NCBI GenBank assembly: GCA_964030475.1
Contig: CAXIPT010000001.1
Span: 17,520,514-17,584,513 of the forward strand
DNA length: 64,000 nucleotides
Direction of reading: 5' to 3'
Origin: Tethya wilhelma
Lineage: Eukaryota > Porifera > Demospongiae > Tethyida > Tethyidae
Positions within the stretch are counted from its first letter, which is position 1, and each line of letters starts with the position of its first letter. A program made the translations under genes and the position numbers. Below, piece by piece: positions 38,858-50,239 of the stretch. The notes under the pieces are model-generated. The model saw only the letters and a list, made by a program, of their open reading frames with translations, was not told the origin of the DNA and did no database searches.

Positions 38858-39657
38858 AATATACTCTGTAACAGGCACTGTTGTGTATCATACAACGAAA
38901 ATTCATTTTCAGCAAAACAAAATGTGGGTGAATAATGTAAAAATTTTGCATAAAATTTAACTGATCAGCTTTAATTGTTCACTTGACTAGCTACTATCAC
39001 TCGTGATTTCTCTGCATGCAGGTAAATGGAAGGACTACCCTCTGGCAGTCACTGCTTACAGTTACACATTTGGAGTGGCATTCATGGTGCTCTTCTCCCT
39101 TAGCTATGTCTTTGCTGGAGACCTGGAGCAGTTCAAACTACCACAAAATGTATGCTAGCAGTAACAGTATCAAGTATCGGTATACAGTATGCAATATACA
39201 GTATACAGTACTGTATACTGTATACCATATACTGGTACCCACATACAGTACCACATACAGTACCGTATGCTGTATACTGTATACTGTATACTGGTACTGT
39301 ATACTGGTACCGCATACGGTATACAGTATACAGTACTGCATACTGGTACCATAATATACCATATACTGGTACCGCATACTATATACCGTATACTGGTACC
39401 GTGTACAGAATAACTAAAAGGTATTTTTATATGTCATTGTAAGAGTTGTTTTCAATCTCTTTCCATGCAGTGTCTCTATGCACTGATCTATGCTGTCTTT
39501 GTGACATCAGCAATGTGCTATTCTCTCATTGCTTGGGCCAACAAACATCTACTGCCTAGTTTAGTGAACGCATTCATACCACTACAGGTACATCATGTAT
39601 TGAAACTACTCTTTAATTATTGGATACAAACATGCATGTGCGAACTCCTCCTCACAC

Positions 39658-39693
<36 letters not shown>

Positions 39694-40118
39694 ATAGATC
39701 CCAATCACAGTAACCGCAGAATATCTAGCTTTCTGCGATCAACTAAGCATGGCAGTAAGTATAGTTTGCCGTGAGATAATTTATAACCTGCAAAAAATTA
39801 ATATGTATCTGCTTTTCTCCCTCCTTGTTTTCCAGCAATACATAATGACAGTATTGATCATTGTTGGAGTGCTAATAGTACTCTTTTCCAAGCACATGGT
39901 AATCATCATATAAATACACTGTTTTATACTCTGACTGAAGCCCATCTATCCTGTTAAACTTATTGTATGCATATGTATAGGAGGATCACCCATCACAATA
40001 TGGATGGAGGATAGACGACTATTTCAAAGAGATGAGTGGTTATATTTCCAGGAAAAAGTCGGGGAGACGCTTTTCAGCCCATCATCATACAAAACTGTCT
40101 ATATCAACAGTATTGTAG
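37432..40118 (+). CDS. EamA/DMT-family multi-pass transporter, paralogue 1, fifteen exons
   Basis: Exons: 37432-37536, 37617-37711, 37773-37857, 37996-38037, 38128-38184, 38255-38326, 38455-38497, 38562-38627, 38693-38760, 38875-38923, 39022-39149, 39471-39587, 39698-39754, 39836-39898, 39981-40118; 394 residues. About ten hydrophobic helices: WVLLCALLMIQ, SAIAIPVLFLSSVIL, VFVSLGFVGTFCRQ, AVLRIGPDLSSVF and TPVVTIVLAILLFTEK in the first half, repeated in type in the second half (ALIYAVFVTSAMCYSLIAWA, YIMTVLIIVGVLIVLFS). The GPDLSSVF..LTPV..I.A pattern is typical of the drug/metabolite transporter fold seen in plant WAT1 and nucleotide-sugar transporters. Substrate unknown. An in-frame upstream Met at 37378 exists. 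Confidence 0.8.
39150..39417. repeat. Self-complementary GTATAC/CAGTAC/GGTACC repeat in a transporter intron
   Basis: The 321-bp intron after the exon ending at 39149 is mostly permutations of TATAC, CAGTA, CTGGTAC and GGTACC, each its own reverse complement or paired with one. Both strands therefore read open with Tyr/Val/Thr/Leu codons and give many spurious frames. Confidence 0.9.
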
Positions 40119-40650
40119 AACAGCACAAACATTATATCACACTCGTTCAATGGTAAATGCACATATGTGTAGCATTTCAAAAATAATTATAAACCACAGA
40201 AAGTCACATGGGCATCATTCCGTGACTACATGTAGCAAAACCAATACAGATAAATCCTTTTACAACATTTGTTCAGGTTTTCTATATGACAGCCATATAG
40301 ACATCATAGTCAACAGATTCACTTAGCTCCTGTTGGATGGAGAGGCAGGCATCAGTCGACTGTTAAAATTTATATTAACAATTAAAGCAATTTCAAAATT
40401 TTAACCTGGTAGATAGTGTAATGACAGTAAATGGTGGGTTATGTTAAGGTGTATGATCTTTGAGAGGACAAAGTAATAATTACATCAGTGCATGTATAAT
40501 ACCTACCTCTCTGGAGTAGTCTCTCTTTTCAGCTGTAGTGGCATGGTTCTCAGAGTCCCTCCACTTGTTGTACCAATTGATGCCCACCATCATGCACTGA
40601 GGGTCAGCAACCCCACATCAGTGGCCACAAACATAGTAATCATTTTTTTT

Positions 40651-40723
<73 letters not shown>

Positions 40724-41380
40724 ATCGTCATGTGGTGGTGTTCACTCTCTTATAACCCTTTCAGCATATTTCACAGTGACATGCCCAAGGGTTAATAATT
40801 TTACCAGCCTATTGTAATGTTCCCCAGAACTGCAACATAATGGTTAATTAATACAAGTAGTAAAAATAAGCAGTGTAGGATTGGGCAGTGCTATTATATA
40901 AACAGTAGGATTTGGGCCCATGCATGACTACTTCATTTTCATTTTTGATCCTTCAGGAATCATTCATACATCTTGTCCAATGATAAAAATTTTAATGAAT
41001 CAGATCTGTATAATTATCATAATGATTCAAATTCATGCTAATCAGTTGGTTAACTACGTTTATTCACTTTTTTTTGTGAGAGTATATGGAGACTGGTTAA
41101 ATGCCACGTGAAACAAAATTGGGTGCACCGATGAACGTGTAGCTTTCGACTAGGTGCGGAGCAAGTTTGAGTGGGCCACTTTGTTTTGGCAGATTTTAGC
41201 AGTGGATAAACATTTTGCATGTATAGCATATTACAACAATGCATGTCAAGGCCTCAAGTTTCAACTATATATGTGCCACTGGGATTTTATTGTACAGGTC
41301 TTGACAAACCTAACGGAGCACAGTTCCACCTGTATGCTTTTGTCTGTTGATAGCTCTGGAATTATAGAGCCAGTTGTCAA
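40119..41380. other. Intergenic, no gene recognised
   Basis: Contains a GT run at 40653-40720 and AT-rich DNA. It ends with GTTGTCAA (41373-41380), the target duplication of the next element. Confidence 0.5.
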
Positions 41381-41868
41381 TAGGCCTTGATAGATTATGC
41401 TCAAGACTCTGCCTATTTTTCTTTTCTTTAATGCTCAAAGAATGGCCCAATTATGTTCCAAAATCTGCCTATTATGCTTCTCAAGTTGTCTATTATGCTT
41501 ATTACTACCAAATAATATGTATGTCGCAGAAATTACCGATTTTCAATGAACAGAAGTACGAATAAATTGAAAGACCATTATGATAGTTATGTGTTTCTGT
41601 AGTTAATTCACATTTTGTGAGTTAACTTGCTTCATCAATACAACACTAAAGAATGTGTAACGGACAATACTGTGACTGCTGAAACAATCGGAGACTATAA
41701 TATACTGTGGCAGAGCATTCACTCCAGTTAGGTGCTGTTATTCAAACAAAATACCAGCCTATTAAGCTGGGATGGTCACAAATTCAGCTTATTATGCTAG
41801 CATAATTCTTGATGCTCAAGAGTACCTATTATGCTCGAAATTATGCTGGCATAATCTATCAAGGCCTA
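41381..41868. mobile_element. hAT-type MITE with 20-bp perfect TIRs and 8-bp target duplication
   Basis: The left end TAGGCCTTGATAGATTATGC and right end GCATAATCTATCAAGGCCTA are exact reverse complements. GTTGTCAA flanks both sides (41373-41380 and 41869-41876). 488 bp, non-coding, with subterminal repeats of CCTATTATGCT-type words on both strands. The 8-bp duplication fits the hAT superfamily. Confidence 0.92.
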
Positions 41869-42024
41869 GTTGTCAAACTTGACTAGAGGCCCATCCACAT
41901 TGAATGGCAGCAAAGCTTGAGTATAGTAGAGAGAGAACTTAACCTATAGCTTGGAGGAGCTGAAGCCCAACCAAACACTCATGCCAGAGGAAGAAGAAAG
42001 AAATAGCTGGATACAGGACACCAA

Positions 42025-42332
42025 TCAGTTGGAATACTTTTCTGTGACCGGGTACTCTGCAGATGCACTGGTCAGACAAATGACTGACAAAATTGAAATG
42101 GTGCATGTTAATATATAGCTCCTCCAATTAAGACAACTGTACCTGCAGGCTGCACTTTGGACGGTAGACCCAATACTTTGGTAAAGAAGCTGATACTGTA
42201 TGGGAACCACATTGCTACAATTGCTATTACGCAATAAAAGTGTCCTGTTCCATATGTAATTCGACGAAGTCTTGAGATTGGCTTTACGGCATATCCTCCA
42301 CCGGCACTGTGCATGGCAGAACAAGCAACCAT
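42025..42332 (-). CDS. Small single-pass membrane protein, unknown, two exons
   Basis: Exons 42332-42143 and 42056-42025 join G|AG in phase to 73 residues. The N-terminus is basic (MVACSAMHSAGGGYAVKPIS then RLRR), followed by one hydrophobic helix (FYCVIAIVAMWFPYSISFF) and a polar tail ending EYPVTEKYSN. The size, basic start and single helix resemble small mitochondrial inner-membrane subunits, but I cannot match a family. Its start lies 327 bp from the head of the KDEL-protein gene on the plus strand. Splice sites are standard (G|gtacag, tgcag|AG). Confidence 0.5.
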
Positions 42333-42659
42333 TTGAGAGCTTCTCTCCTTGGTTTCTGACCTCTCTCACAAAGTACATGGACTGTCCGGCATTCAATAAC
42401 TTAGCAGAGTGTAAACGCCTTGTAGGTTGTGCACTTGTTGTTTAGCGTCAACCGAATTTACCGCACCGGAAACGAAATTGATGAACGTTCACGTCACAAC
42501 GTACAGCCTCGAGCGCGCGAGCCTAGCCTCGTATGCGCGCGCATGCAGTAATCAGGTGACGCCGCGTGGTGAGCCATTGTTCTATCAGATTTTAGAGGTT
42601 AAAAGGAGCAAACTATGACATTTCTGTCAAATTTCAGCCAGATTCAAGAGCAGAAAGTT

Positions 42660-43700
42660 ATGGATTTTGTCAAAGTAACTTCTCTTCTCTTCACAGCGGT
42701 GCTGCTCTTAGCTAGCAGTGCAACAGCAACTATGAAGTTCCAAGAAGTAATGGATGTCATTTCGGAAAAACGGGAAGAGTTGTCTAAGCACAAATTTTTT
42801 CAGTTTATAGCTGACAAAAGCATTCCCGCAAGCAAGCGCATCCAGTTTGTACCATACTGGACATATTTTGCACTCGCAGGACCAGATGTACTGGATAATT
42901 GGATGCGCATTCCGAATCCGACCACGGAACTGGAATACCGTGTGAATGCCTTTATTAATGAAGACTCCTTCCACTACAACTTGTTCTTACATGATATTGA
43001 AACTGTTCTTGGTTACACTCCTGAACGTTTCGGATCAGTTGGTGGTGTTTTTCGACACATCTGGGGAGACGATAGCAGAGCTGTGAGGATGCTTGTTTAC
43101 AGCTGGGCAACTGGTGTCAAAAAGAACAAAGATCCTATTGTAACATTAGCAAGCTTTGAAGCTGTAGAGGCTGGGCTTAAGGACTTTGTGGAAACTGTCT
43201 ATGGAGAGTTGTTTCTTGGAAAAGATGGCTATTCAGGATTGAAATACTTTGGACAGGCACATGTGGACTTAGAAATGAATCATACTGTCACAGGTTGGTT
43301 CAAGCCAGATGGGACACCATCAGACTTCAAACTTCCACTAACAGAATTTGATATCTCTGAAGATGCAAAGGCTGCCTCATTGGAAATGGTAGAGGATTTG
43401 TTCTTTTGGTGAGTATATTATATATTATATTGTATCATTATTTTGTAATACCAGGCTCATGTGACCTCTTGATATCTATCATCCTTGCATGGTTATAGCA
43501 TGCCATAACCTTCTCTGTCATTAATTTTTATGTGCAGGTTTCACCAAACTTACAATTCCCTCCATAACCTATGTTTAGTCGAGGATAGCATTAGTCCAGA
43601 AAAGTATAAGGTAGAAGGCTATCCTAGGATTCATGAGTTTCCAGTTAACCACCCAAACAGAAAGGTCAATGAAATGCAACGTTCAAAGGATGAACTCTAA
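42660..43700 (+). CDS. ER-lumenal heme-oxygenase-like diiron protein, paralogue 1
   Basis: Exons 42660-43408 and 43538-43700; 303 residues. Signal peptide (MDFVKVTSLLFTAVLLLASS), C-terminus KDEL. The body is predicted to be all-helical. Likely metal ligands are E101 with H105 or H111 (EDSFHYNLFLHD), E167 or E170 (ASFEAVEAG), and H201, E205 and H208 (HVDLEMNH). The last trio has the HxxxD/ExxH spacing of heme-oxygenase-like diiron oxidases and oxygenases (CADD, UndA, SznF type). The signal peptide plus KDEL predict a soluble ER-lumenal protein. An in-frame Met at 42615 exists, but the signal peptide and paralogues support 42660. Substrate unknown; the fold call is from motif spacing only. Confidence 0.65.
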
Positions 43701-46368
43701 TATTAACTTTAACAGAAAGTTTATGAATCTATATTATTTTGCTACGGTAACCTCATTTCTGTGAATATTTAATTTAGGACTCAAAGTTAATACTGTATAA
43801 TGATTACCATTATAATTTGTCAAACATGATACCGTTGTACAGAACTACCTCTCTATGTAACTTAGTACTGAGCAAGAAATGCCTCCGATCTACATAGCCA
43901 CTAGGGAATGCAGTGATCTAACAGGAAGAAGATTACGGTTAACTACAATCACAGTGACTGTGAATATATAGCAAAAGGCATTATGGTGACTTACTCTGAA
44001 CTTTACAGCAGTCACCTTTCTGCATGCATGTGCATGACTACATTCAAACTACAATCACAAGAAGAACATCAGCAGCAAGTCTACTATCATAATCACAGAA
44101 ATTCAATGTGATCATGCATAAAAAGCTCAAAATCATGTATCATGCATGACCCACTATATAGATGGTTGCAAATAATCTGGTTCACTCAGGACAAGCCAGT
44201 CACACTCACATTACATCAACAGTTAAATGAAGTGTTCCTACAAGCTACGATGCACCTATATATCTGCCACAATGTAGCTACTTAACTTAATCAAGTTATA
44301 GCAACAACAAGGTAAGACGAGCAATTTCGAACCGGTGGGGTAATTTCGATGTGTTTATTTCTTTGCTATAACTACTATTCAGATGTGACTTTTTTTCTAT
44401 CAACAGAACCTACCAGATCTGCAATTCAAGAAAAGCATATTCTGAACAGCATTCATAGTTCTGTAGAGAAATTAACTACGACATTGGAATTACCCCCGGG
44501 TTCAGAATTGCCCCGCTTCAATTTACCTTAATATTAATAACATAATCAATATACAGTCTATTTACAAATAAGGTGCATGTAGAGTCCTAGTTACAACCAA
44601 AATACAATAACATAATATATATACACAACAACTTGTAAATGAATATGCCATATAGCGGGTAAATTTGGAGGGCTTAAAGTCAGTTGGCAAATTCGTATTT
44701 AGCGTGTCATTGATTTGCGATTTTAAATTTGGCGATTTAATTCTGCACGCTGCATTGTTTATATGCACGTGCGTGCGTATAAAACTGTTTGGCGATTTGC
44801 ATAATAATTCGCCAATTTGCCAAATTTACCCGCTATACGGTATGGTTATAACCATATGATATGTTTACCATCAAAAGAATGATTATTATGTCTCAGAATG
44901 CTCATGTATAATCCCTCATAACGATGTGTGTACATTATAGTCTCGCGAGATAGCTATAGTTTAACTTTTTAGTGAGGTTATGCAATTTCCTGTGATTTGA
45001 GCTTGGTCTTCCAGTAGGATCAGTAGAATTCACGCAGGGCTACTGCGCCTACACCTGATGATTGCTTACAAACCAGTTGGTAACCAGGTTAGTATAATAA
45101 AAGTGTCATTTTCCATTGTTTCCAATCCTACTATCAGTCTAAGACTTCTTCAAAAGCACAATATTTAGTATTATTCTAGTTCATTACTTTGTAAATGTAG
45201 TACTGGATTTTCAAAATAAGGAAGGGCAAATATTTCAGAGGCGTCATCACTACATGCAATGTGCGTGCATTCTTTCTTAAGCATTTGTTTACAATCAGAA
45301 TTGTATAGAGGACAATACACTGCTTGCATGAGCATTCCATGTTAACACACTGGCACAGTAGTTCTTTTGTCACATAATAGACTCCCGTCAATTTTCTATA
45401 ATGATAATATTATAGTATATTGTATTAGCAAAACATTGCAGTGCATGACTACATTTTCAGCTAGAGGCTTATAGTGAAGTTCCACAGGAACTAAAAGCAG
45501 CCATGCAATGGCCTTTATAGAACAGATTGACTATCAATGTTTGTACAACAAGAGAGAGAGGATTAATTCCCTATACAGTGGAACCTTACTATATTCCAGC
45601 CAGGCTTAATTGGGACCAGCATGCATGAAGGAGTTCAAGAATGCAAGCTTAAGAATTGGAGATTATTATGATCAAAATGTCGCAATCAATCATGAGTATC
45701 AGTGCTGAAAATATTATCGTAGACACTTATGGTGTCGACTCAATTAATTTTAGTGTAGAAAAATGTATACCCGGTAGTGTAGAAAATGTACTTCTTTTGT
45801 TATTATTGATGGTAAACATGAGAAAGTAATTTAGATACAATTACAAGAGACAAAAGAGTACATGCATGCATAAAACTTTCACTGAACTAATTTTGTTGAC
45901 TGTCGGACAAATTAGTTCCTGGGTGCTTATAACATTATGGCATGGATGCATAGCAATACAAATTGCATGTTCAATGCCCATCAACACTGAATCATGCAGG
46001 TAAGTAGCCTAAGATTCTCTCGTTTACACCCAATTTTAAATTGCATTAGTCTCAGTCTTGGTCACATGACACTGAAAATGATTGAGTCAGTTATAGCTAT
46101 CCAGGGCCAAGCTCTTGTCAAGAGAAAACATTTATCTTTCAGTCAATAAATAACACACTAACAAAATGGGTGTAAATCGTGTGATCAGAAGCCGCTTTTA
46201 AAAACTAGAGCTGCCATTATAGTTGGAACAAACACACACACACACATACATACGTATATACAGACACACAAAACAACTACCATAACCCTATAGGTGTACA
46301 TGTGCACCAATTAAGGTACAAACCGATTTATGATGCCTAGCACTAATGCGCTCGGCAATAATTAAATA
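43701..46368. other. Intergenic between KDEL-protein paralogue 1 and its wrecked copy
   Basis: No gene recognised. It contains one MITE (44651-44837). From about 45740 onward it resembles 47290-47560 (shared GGTAAACATGA, AAAAGAGTACATG and GACAAATTA words in order), marking the upstream part of a local duplication. A short CA run lies at 46230-46245. Confidence 0.5.
44651..44837. mobile_element. 187-bp MITE with 18-bp TIRs
   Basis: Starts TATAGCGGGTAAATTTGG and ends CCAAATTTACCCGCTATA, a perfect inverted pair. The interior has more TTGGCGAAT-type words on both strands. It is non-coding. It shares the style and some words (ATATAGC, AAATTTGGC) with the element in PSMA3 intron 2. Confidence 0.75.
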
Positions 46369-46905
46369 GTGTGCATGCTATTGAGAGCAGAGCAAGCCAG
46401 AGCATTTCTGCTACATTTTAATTTCAGCCAGATTCATGAACACAATAATCATGAGTACTGTAAAAGCAGTTACTTCTTTTCAATGCTGCTGGATGTGCAG
46501 CAGCAATTACGTATACAGTTTTCAAGAAGTACATCATGTCATGTCATGTCCTTTTGTGAAACGAACAGAATTGTCTAAGCACAAGTTGTTTTTTTTGTTG
46601 TTGTTTTTTTGAGTTCCTGGTGGACAAAAGTACTTCCACAAGCAAGCACGTCCAATTTCTACCATATTGGACACATTTTGCACTTAATTGCTGCAGCATA
46701 TGATGTACTGGATATAAAGTTGCATATGGACATGCATTCCAAATCAACACATGGAACTGGAACAGTGCATATAAATGCCTTTGTTGATGTTATTCCATTA
46801 CAACCTGCATGCATGTTCTTACACGATATTGAAACTGTCCTTGGTTACACTCCTGAACATTTTGGATCCCTTGGACGGTTATTCTAAGACACATCTGGGA
46901 AAATG
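46369..46905 (+). pseudogene. Decayed copy of the KDEL diiron-like gene
   Basis: Aligns to 47490-47960. Leader and first-exon words recur (CATTTCTGCTACATTTT, ATCATGAGTACTGTAAAAG), and later the near-intact stretch FLHDIETVLGYTPEHFGSLG. It has several frameshifts, a lost region around the first motif (the EDSFH-type Glu/His are gone), and stops at TAA just after the block. Nothing after this point is recognisable as the rest of the gene. Confidence 0.85.
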
Positions 46906-47565
46906 ATAGCCTGAGAGCTGTTCATAAGAATGTTTACTTACAGCAGTCATCTTTCTGTGTGTGCATTGGCAATACAAGATAAAAAGCTAGACTATAAGTC
47001 TGCAGAAATTTAAGACTACTGCATTCAAACACTTTAGAAGGGGTCAATTGCTGTAGTATAATATATTCTGTGGTCCAAGTACATGTAACAGAGTGTGTAA
47101 GTGTGTGTGTTGTCATGTTAAGCAGTGGTCCTCCATAAAATTCTCACCAGCTAACACAAATAATTGATATTTGTTTTTGGAAAAGAGGTATACCAGAGTT
47201 TGCTTTGGAATGCATGACAGATCATAAATTTGCTGCCAAAGTATCAGTGATGAACTACACGAGTCATTTTTGTGACACTTATAGTGTCCATTAAATGTAA
47301 ATTAATGTATTTGTTCTGTTATCCATGAATGGTAAACATGAAGAAATAGCCATGCAATGCAATTACTAATAAGTCATTTGTTGCACATTCATTCAAAGGG
47401 ATAAAAGAGTACATGTAAACATGCATGCAATTTCAATGTTAACTGACAGACAAATTACGGTGACATTCTGTGTGTGTACGTGATCACTGTGATAGCTATT
47501 GAGACCAAAGCAAGGTAAAACATTTCTGCTACATTTTCAATTTGATTCATTAGCTAAAAAAGATC
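46906..47565. other. Upstream region of KDEL paralogue 2
   Basis: No gene. Sequence just after 46930 resembles the 3' flank of paralogue 1 near 44005 (CAGCAGTCAYCTTTCTG), consistent with duplication of a unit that includes flanks. Confidence 0.5.
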
Positions 47566-48562
47566 ATGAGTACTGTAAAAGGAATTTCTCTTCTCTTCAT
47601 GGCAGTGCTGCTTCTAACTGGAAGTGCAGCAGCAACTATGAAGTTTCAAGAAGTAATGGACGTCCTTTTGGAGAAACAGACAGAGTTGTCTAAGCACAGG
47701 TTTTTTGAGTTTCTGGCTGACAAAAGTATTCCTGCAAGCAAGCGCATCCGATTCCTACCATATTGGACATACTTTGCACTTGCTGCAGCAGATGTACTGG
47801 ATATTTGGATGCGCATTCCAAATCCGACCACAGAACTGGAGTACCGTGTAAATGCCTTTGTTAATGAAGACACATTCCATTATAACCTGTTCTTACACGA
47901 TATTGAAACTGTTCTTGGTTACACTCCTGAACGTTTTGGATCAGTTGGTGGTATTTTTCGACACATCTGGGGTGATGATAGCAGAGCAGTGAGGATGCTT
48001 ATTTACAGCTGGGCATCTGGTGTCAAAAAGAATAAAGATCCTATTGTAACATTAGCTAGCTTTGAAGCTCTAGAGGCTGGGCTTAAGGACTTCATAGAAA
48101 CTGTTTATGGAGAGTTGTTTCTTGCAAACGATGGCTATTCGGGATTAAAATACTTTGGACAGACACATGTGGACTTTGAAACAAATCATACTGTCACAGG
48201 TTGGTTCAGGCCGGATGGGACACCATCAGAGTTCAAACTTCCACTAACAGAATTTGAGATTTCTGAAGAAGCAAAGGCTGCTTCATTGGAGGTGGTAGAG
48301 GATATGTTTTTTTGGTGAGTTATATCTCTGTTTGGTAGTCACCGAAAGGTGGATTGAGTGCTTACCGTAGACTGATATTATTTTCTCTACCATTTTCAGG
48401 TTTCACCAAACTTACAATTCACTGCATAACCTTTGTTTAGTTGAAGATAGCATTAGTCCAGAAAAGTATAAGGTAGAAGGCTATCCTAGGATTCATGAGT
48501 TTCCAGCTGACCACCCAAACAGAAAAGTTAATGAAAAGGAACGTATGAAGGATGAACTTTAA
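47566..48562 (+). CDS. ER-lumenal heme-oxygenase-like diiron protein, paralogue 2
   Basis: Exons 47566-48314 and 48400-48562, with the same split codon (TG|G, Trp) as the other paralogues; 303 residues. The signal peptide region MSTVKGISLLFMAVLLLTGS leads into AAATMKFQEVMDV. All proposed ligands are kept: EDTFHYNLFLHD, ASFEALEAG and HVDFETNH. Very close to paralogue 1 throughout, and the C-terminus is again KDEL. Lies 1.4 kb upstream of a GT34-like glycosyltransferase on the same strand. Function as for paralogue 1: predicted metal-dependent oxidase or oxygenase, substrate unknown. Confidence 0.65.
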
Positions 48563-48900
48563 TAACTTCAATAATTATTATATAGGTCTTTGAAAAAAAC
48601 AGTCAGCTGCTGGTTGTGACTAAATATTCATTTGATAAATTTTGCTATCCAATAATTTTCAGAAATAACACCTAGGGCCACTAAATCATAATTATGCGCA
48701 TGCGTAAACACGTACACGTCACTGACATCCACGTGCGCGCGCGCACGTGCGTACCCGTACGTACGTACGTACGTAACGACGCGCATATGCCGCGCCGCGC
48801 CGGCGCCATGCATGCCCGCGCCGCGGCGCAAGGAAAAAAATCTATAACCCCATTAGCTAGATACGCACTGCACTGCTATTTACGACCATTACCACTTATA
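48563..48900. promoter_or_regulatory. Spacer with CpG-rich alternating purine-pyrimidine tract before GT34 gene
   Basis: Within it, 48690-48832 holds ACGTGCGCGCGCGCACGTGC, repeated GTAC/ACGT tetramers and GCCGCGCCGCGCCGGCGCC, all strongly self-complementary, in a region otherwise AT-rich. It could be a promoter island or a structure-forming element; no direct evidence for either. Confidence 0.4.
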
Positions 48901-50239
48901 ATGTTTTTTAAACTAGGAAGACTTACCTCAATCCGTAAAGCAGTTTTGATTCTCATATGTTGCTCATTACTCTTCGTATTGGTGGTAATCATCATTCGCC
49001 ACGACCTACTGAAAAATCTTCTGATGGGTGCAATTCGCGAGATTGGTCCAATATTTCGCGGCTCTTGTCTTCCTCGCGGTGAAGCTCCATCATCCAACAG
49101 AAGCATAGGAGTGGTTATACTAAACGGCAAAAAGGACGAGCTCTATCAGGTGAGTTGAGTTGTCTCTTTTTTTTAGCGCAATTAGTTTGGGGGAGCCCCT
49201 TGAGATTACGTTCATCATACAAGGGAAACCCCGGGCCCCCTTCTTCTCATTCTGCATGACATGTAATATAAATGTTGCACCATTATCTACAGTTGTATGC
49301 AACATGTTGCAAGGTGTTGCACGAAGTAGAAAGACTTTCAACTTTGTGCAACATGTTGCGTGCCACATTTGAAGATAATATTATTACATAATAAAGCCAA
49401 CATATATACACTGTGCAACATTGTTGTACCCAGATGTTGCATGGAAATATTGCATAGTGTAGTTGAGCTTAATGTGCTCAGTGGCCACTGTACAAAATAT
49501 GTACCTGTATACATCAATAATTATTACTGTAGATTAATTTTGTACATTCTAGCTTTCCAAGCCGAATCATGAACACTATTGCAACCTGCACGGCTACCCT
49601 CTCATTGATGGCTCTGGTACTTTCCTAGAAAGCAAGGGACTCCATGGAAACACACTCTCTTTCTTTTCCTGGGTGAAAATAGAGTATGTGTGTGCAATGA
49701 TGAAAGAGCACAAACACTTAGATTGGCTCTTTTGGATCGACACAGATGCTCTGTTCATGAATGATCACGTCAGTCTTCTCCAGCTGTTGGCTGGAGTTGA
49801 AGACACTGATTTGATCCTCATTGGAGCGGATGCTGAAGGCATCAATGCTGGAGGATTTTTAATTCGAAATAACCAAGCCGGTAGAGACTTTCAGTGTAAA
49901 GAAGTTCTTGGCCTAAAGGGGAAATATAATTACGAACAACAGGCTCTCTCCTCACTCTACAACAAGGCTGTCAGAGAGAGTGGTCAGGAGTGTATTGTAC
50001 CAGAGAAAGACGACCTTCATTTCCCATCTGGAGTGAAAGCCTGCTTGGACAAGAAAGCTCCCGGTATTCGAATGTTAAAACTCTGTGCTTTGGGATCATG
50101 GGGTGGACTGGAATGGAAGCGTGGACATGGGTTTTATTTTGAAGGATTCTACATGTATGGCGATTTCATCATTCACTTTCCAGGGGATAGAAGAGTGAAG
50201 GCTAGTCTCATGAAGCAGGCATTGAACTCGAGAATATGA
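48901..50239 (+). CDS. GT34-like Golgi type II glycosyltransferase, two exons
   Basis: Exons 48901-49149 and 49553-50239; 311 residues. A short cytosolic tail is followed by one signal-anchor helix (AVLILICCSLLFVLVVIII), then a stem and a lumenal domain starting GVVILNG. Family marks: NHEHYCNLHGYPL, the WVKIEYV helix, a DxD metal site in LFWIDTDALFMN (D146, D148), GINAGGFLIRNN and a late GDFIIHFPGD. This order matches galactosyl/xylosyl/mannosyltransferases of the GMA12/MNN10 (GT34) type, which are best known in fungi and plants. Sugar specificity is unknown. The upstream open frame to 48694 is a CpG-rich repeat, so 48901 is the better start. Confidence 0.75.

Noticed and set aside
38727..38951. 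Frames rich in Cys-Val or His-Thr at CA/GT repeats (also at 2131, 5563, 11763, 30127, 40492, 53633)
   Set aside because: Translations of dinucleotide repeats; real exons nearby use other frames.
39133..39442. Six overlapping Tyr/Val-rich frames on both strands
   Set aside because: All come from one self-complementary repeat inside an intron.
48694..48900. N-terminal extension of the glycosyltransferase (MRMRKHVHVTDIHVRART)
   Set aside because: It is encoded by a CpG-rich self-complementary tract; a signal-anchor start at 48901 fits the family.
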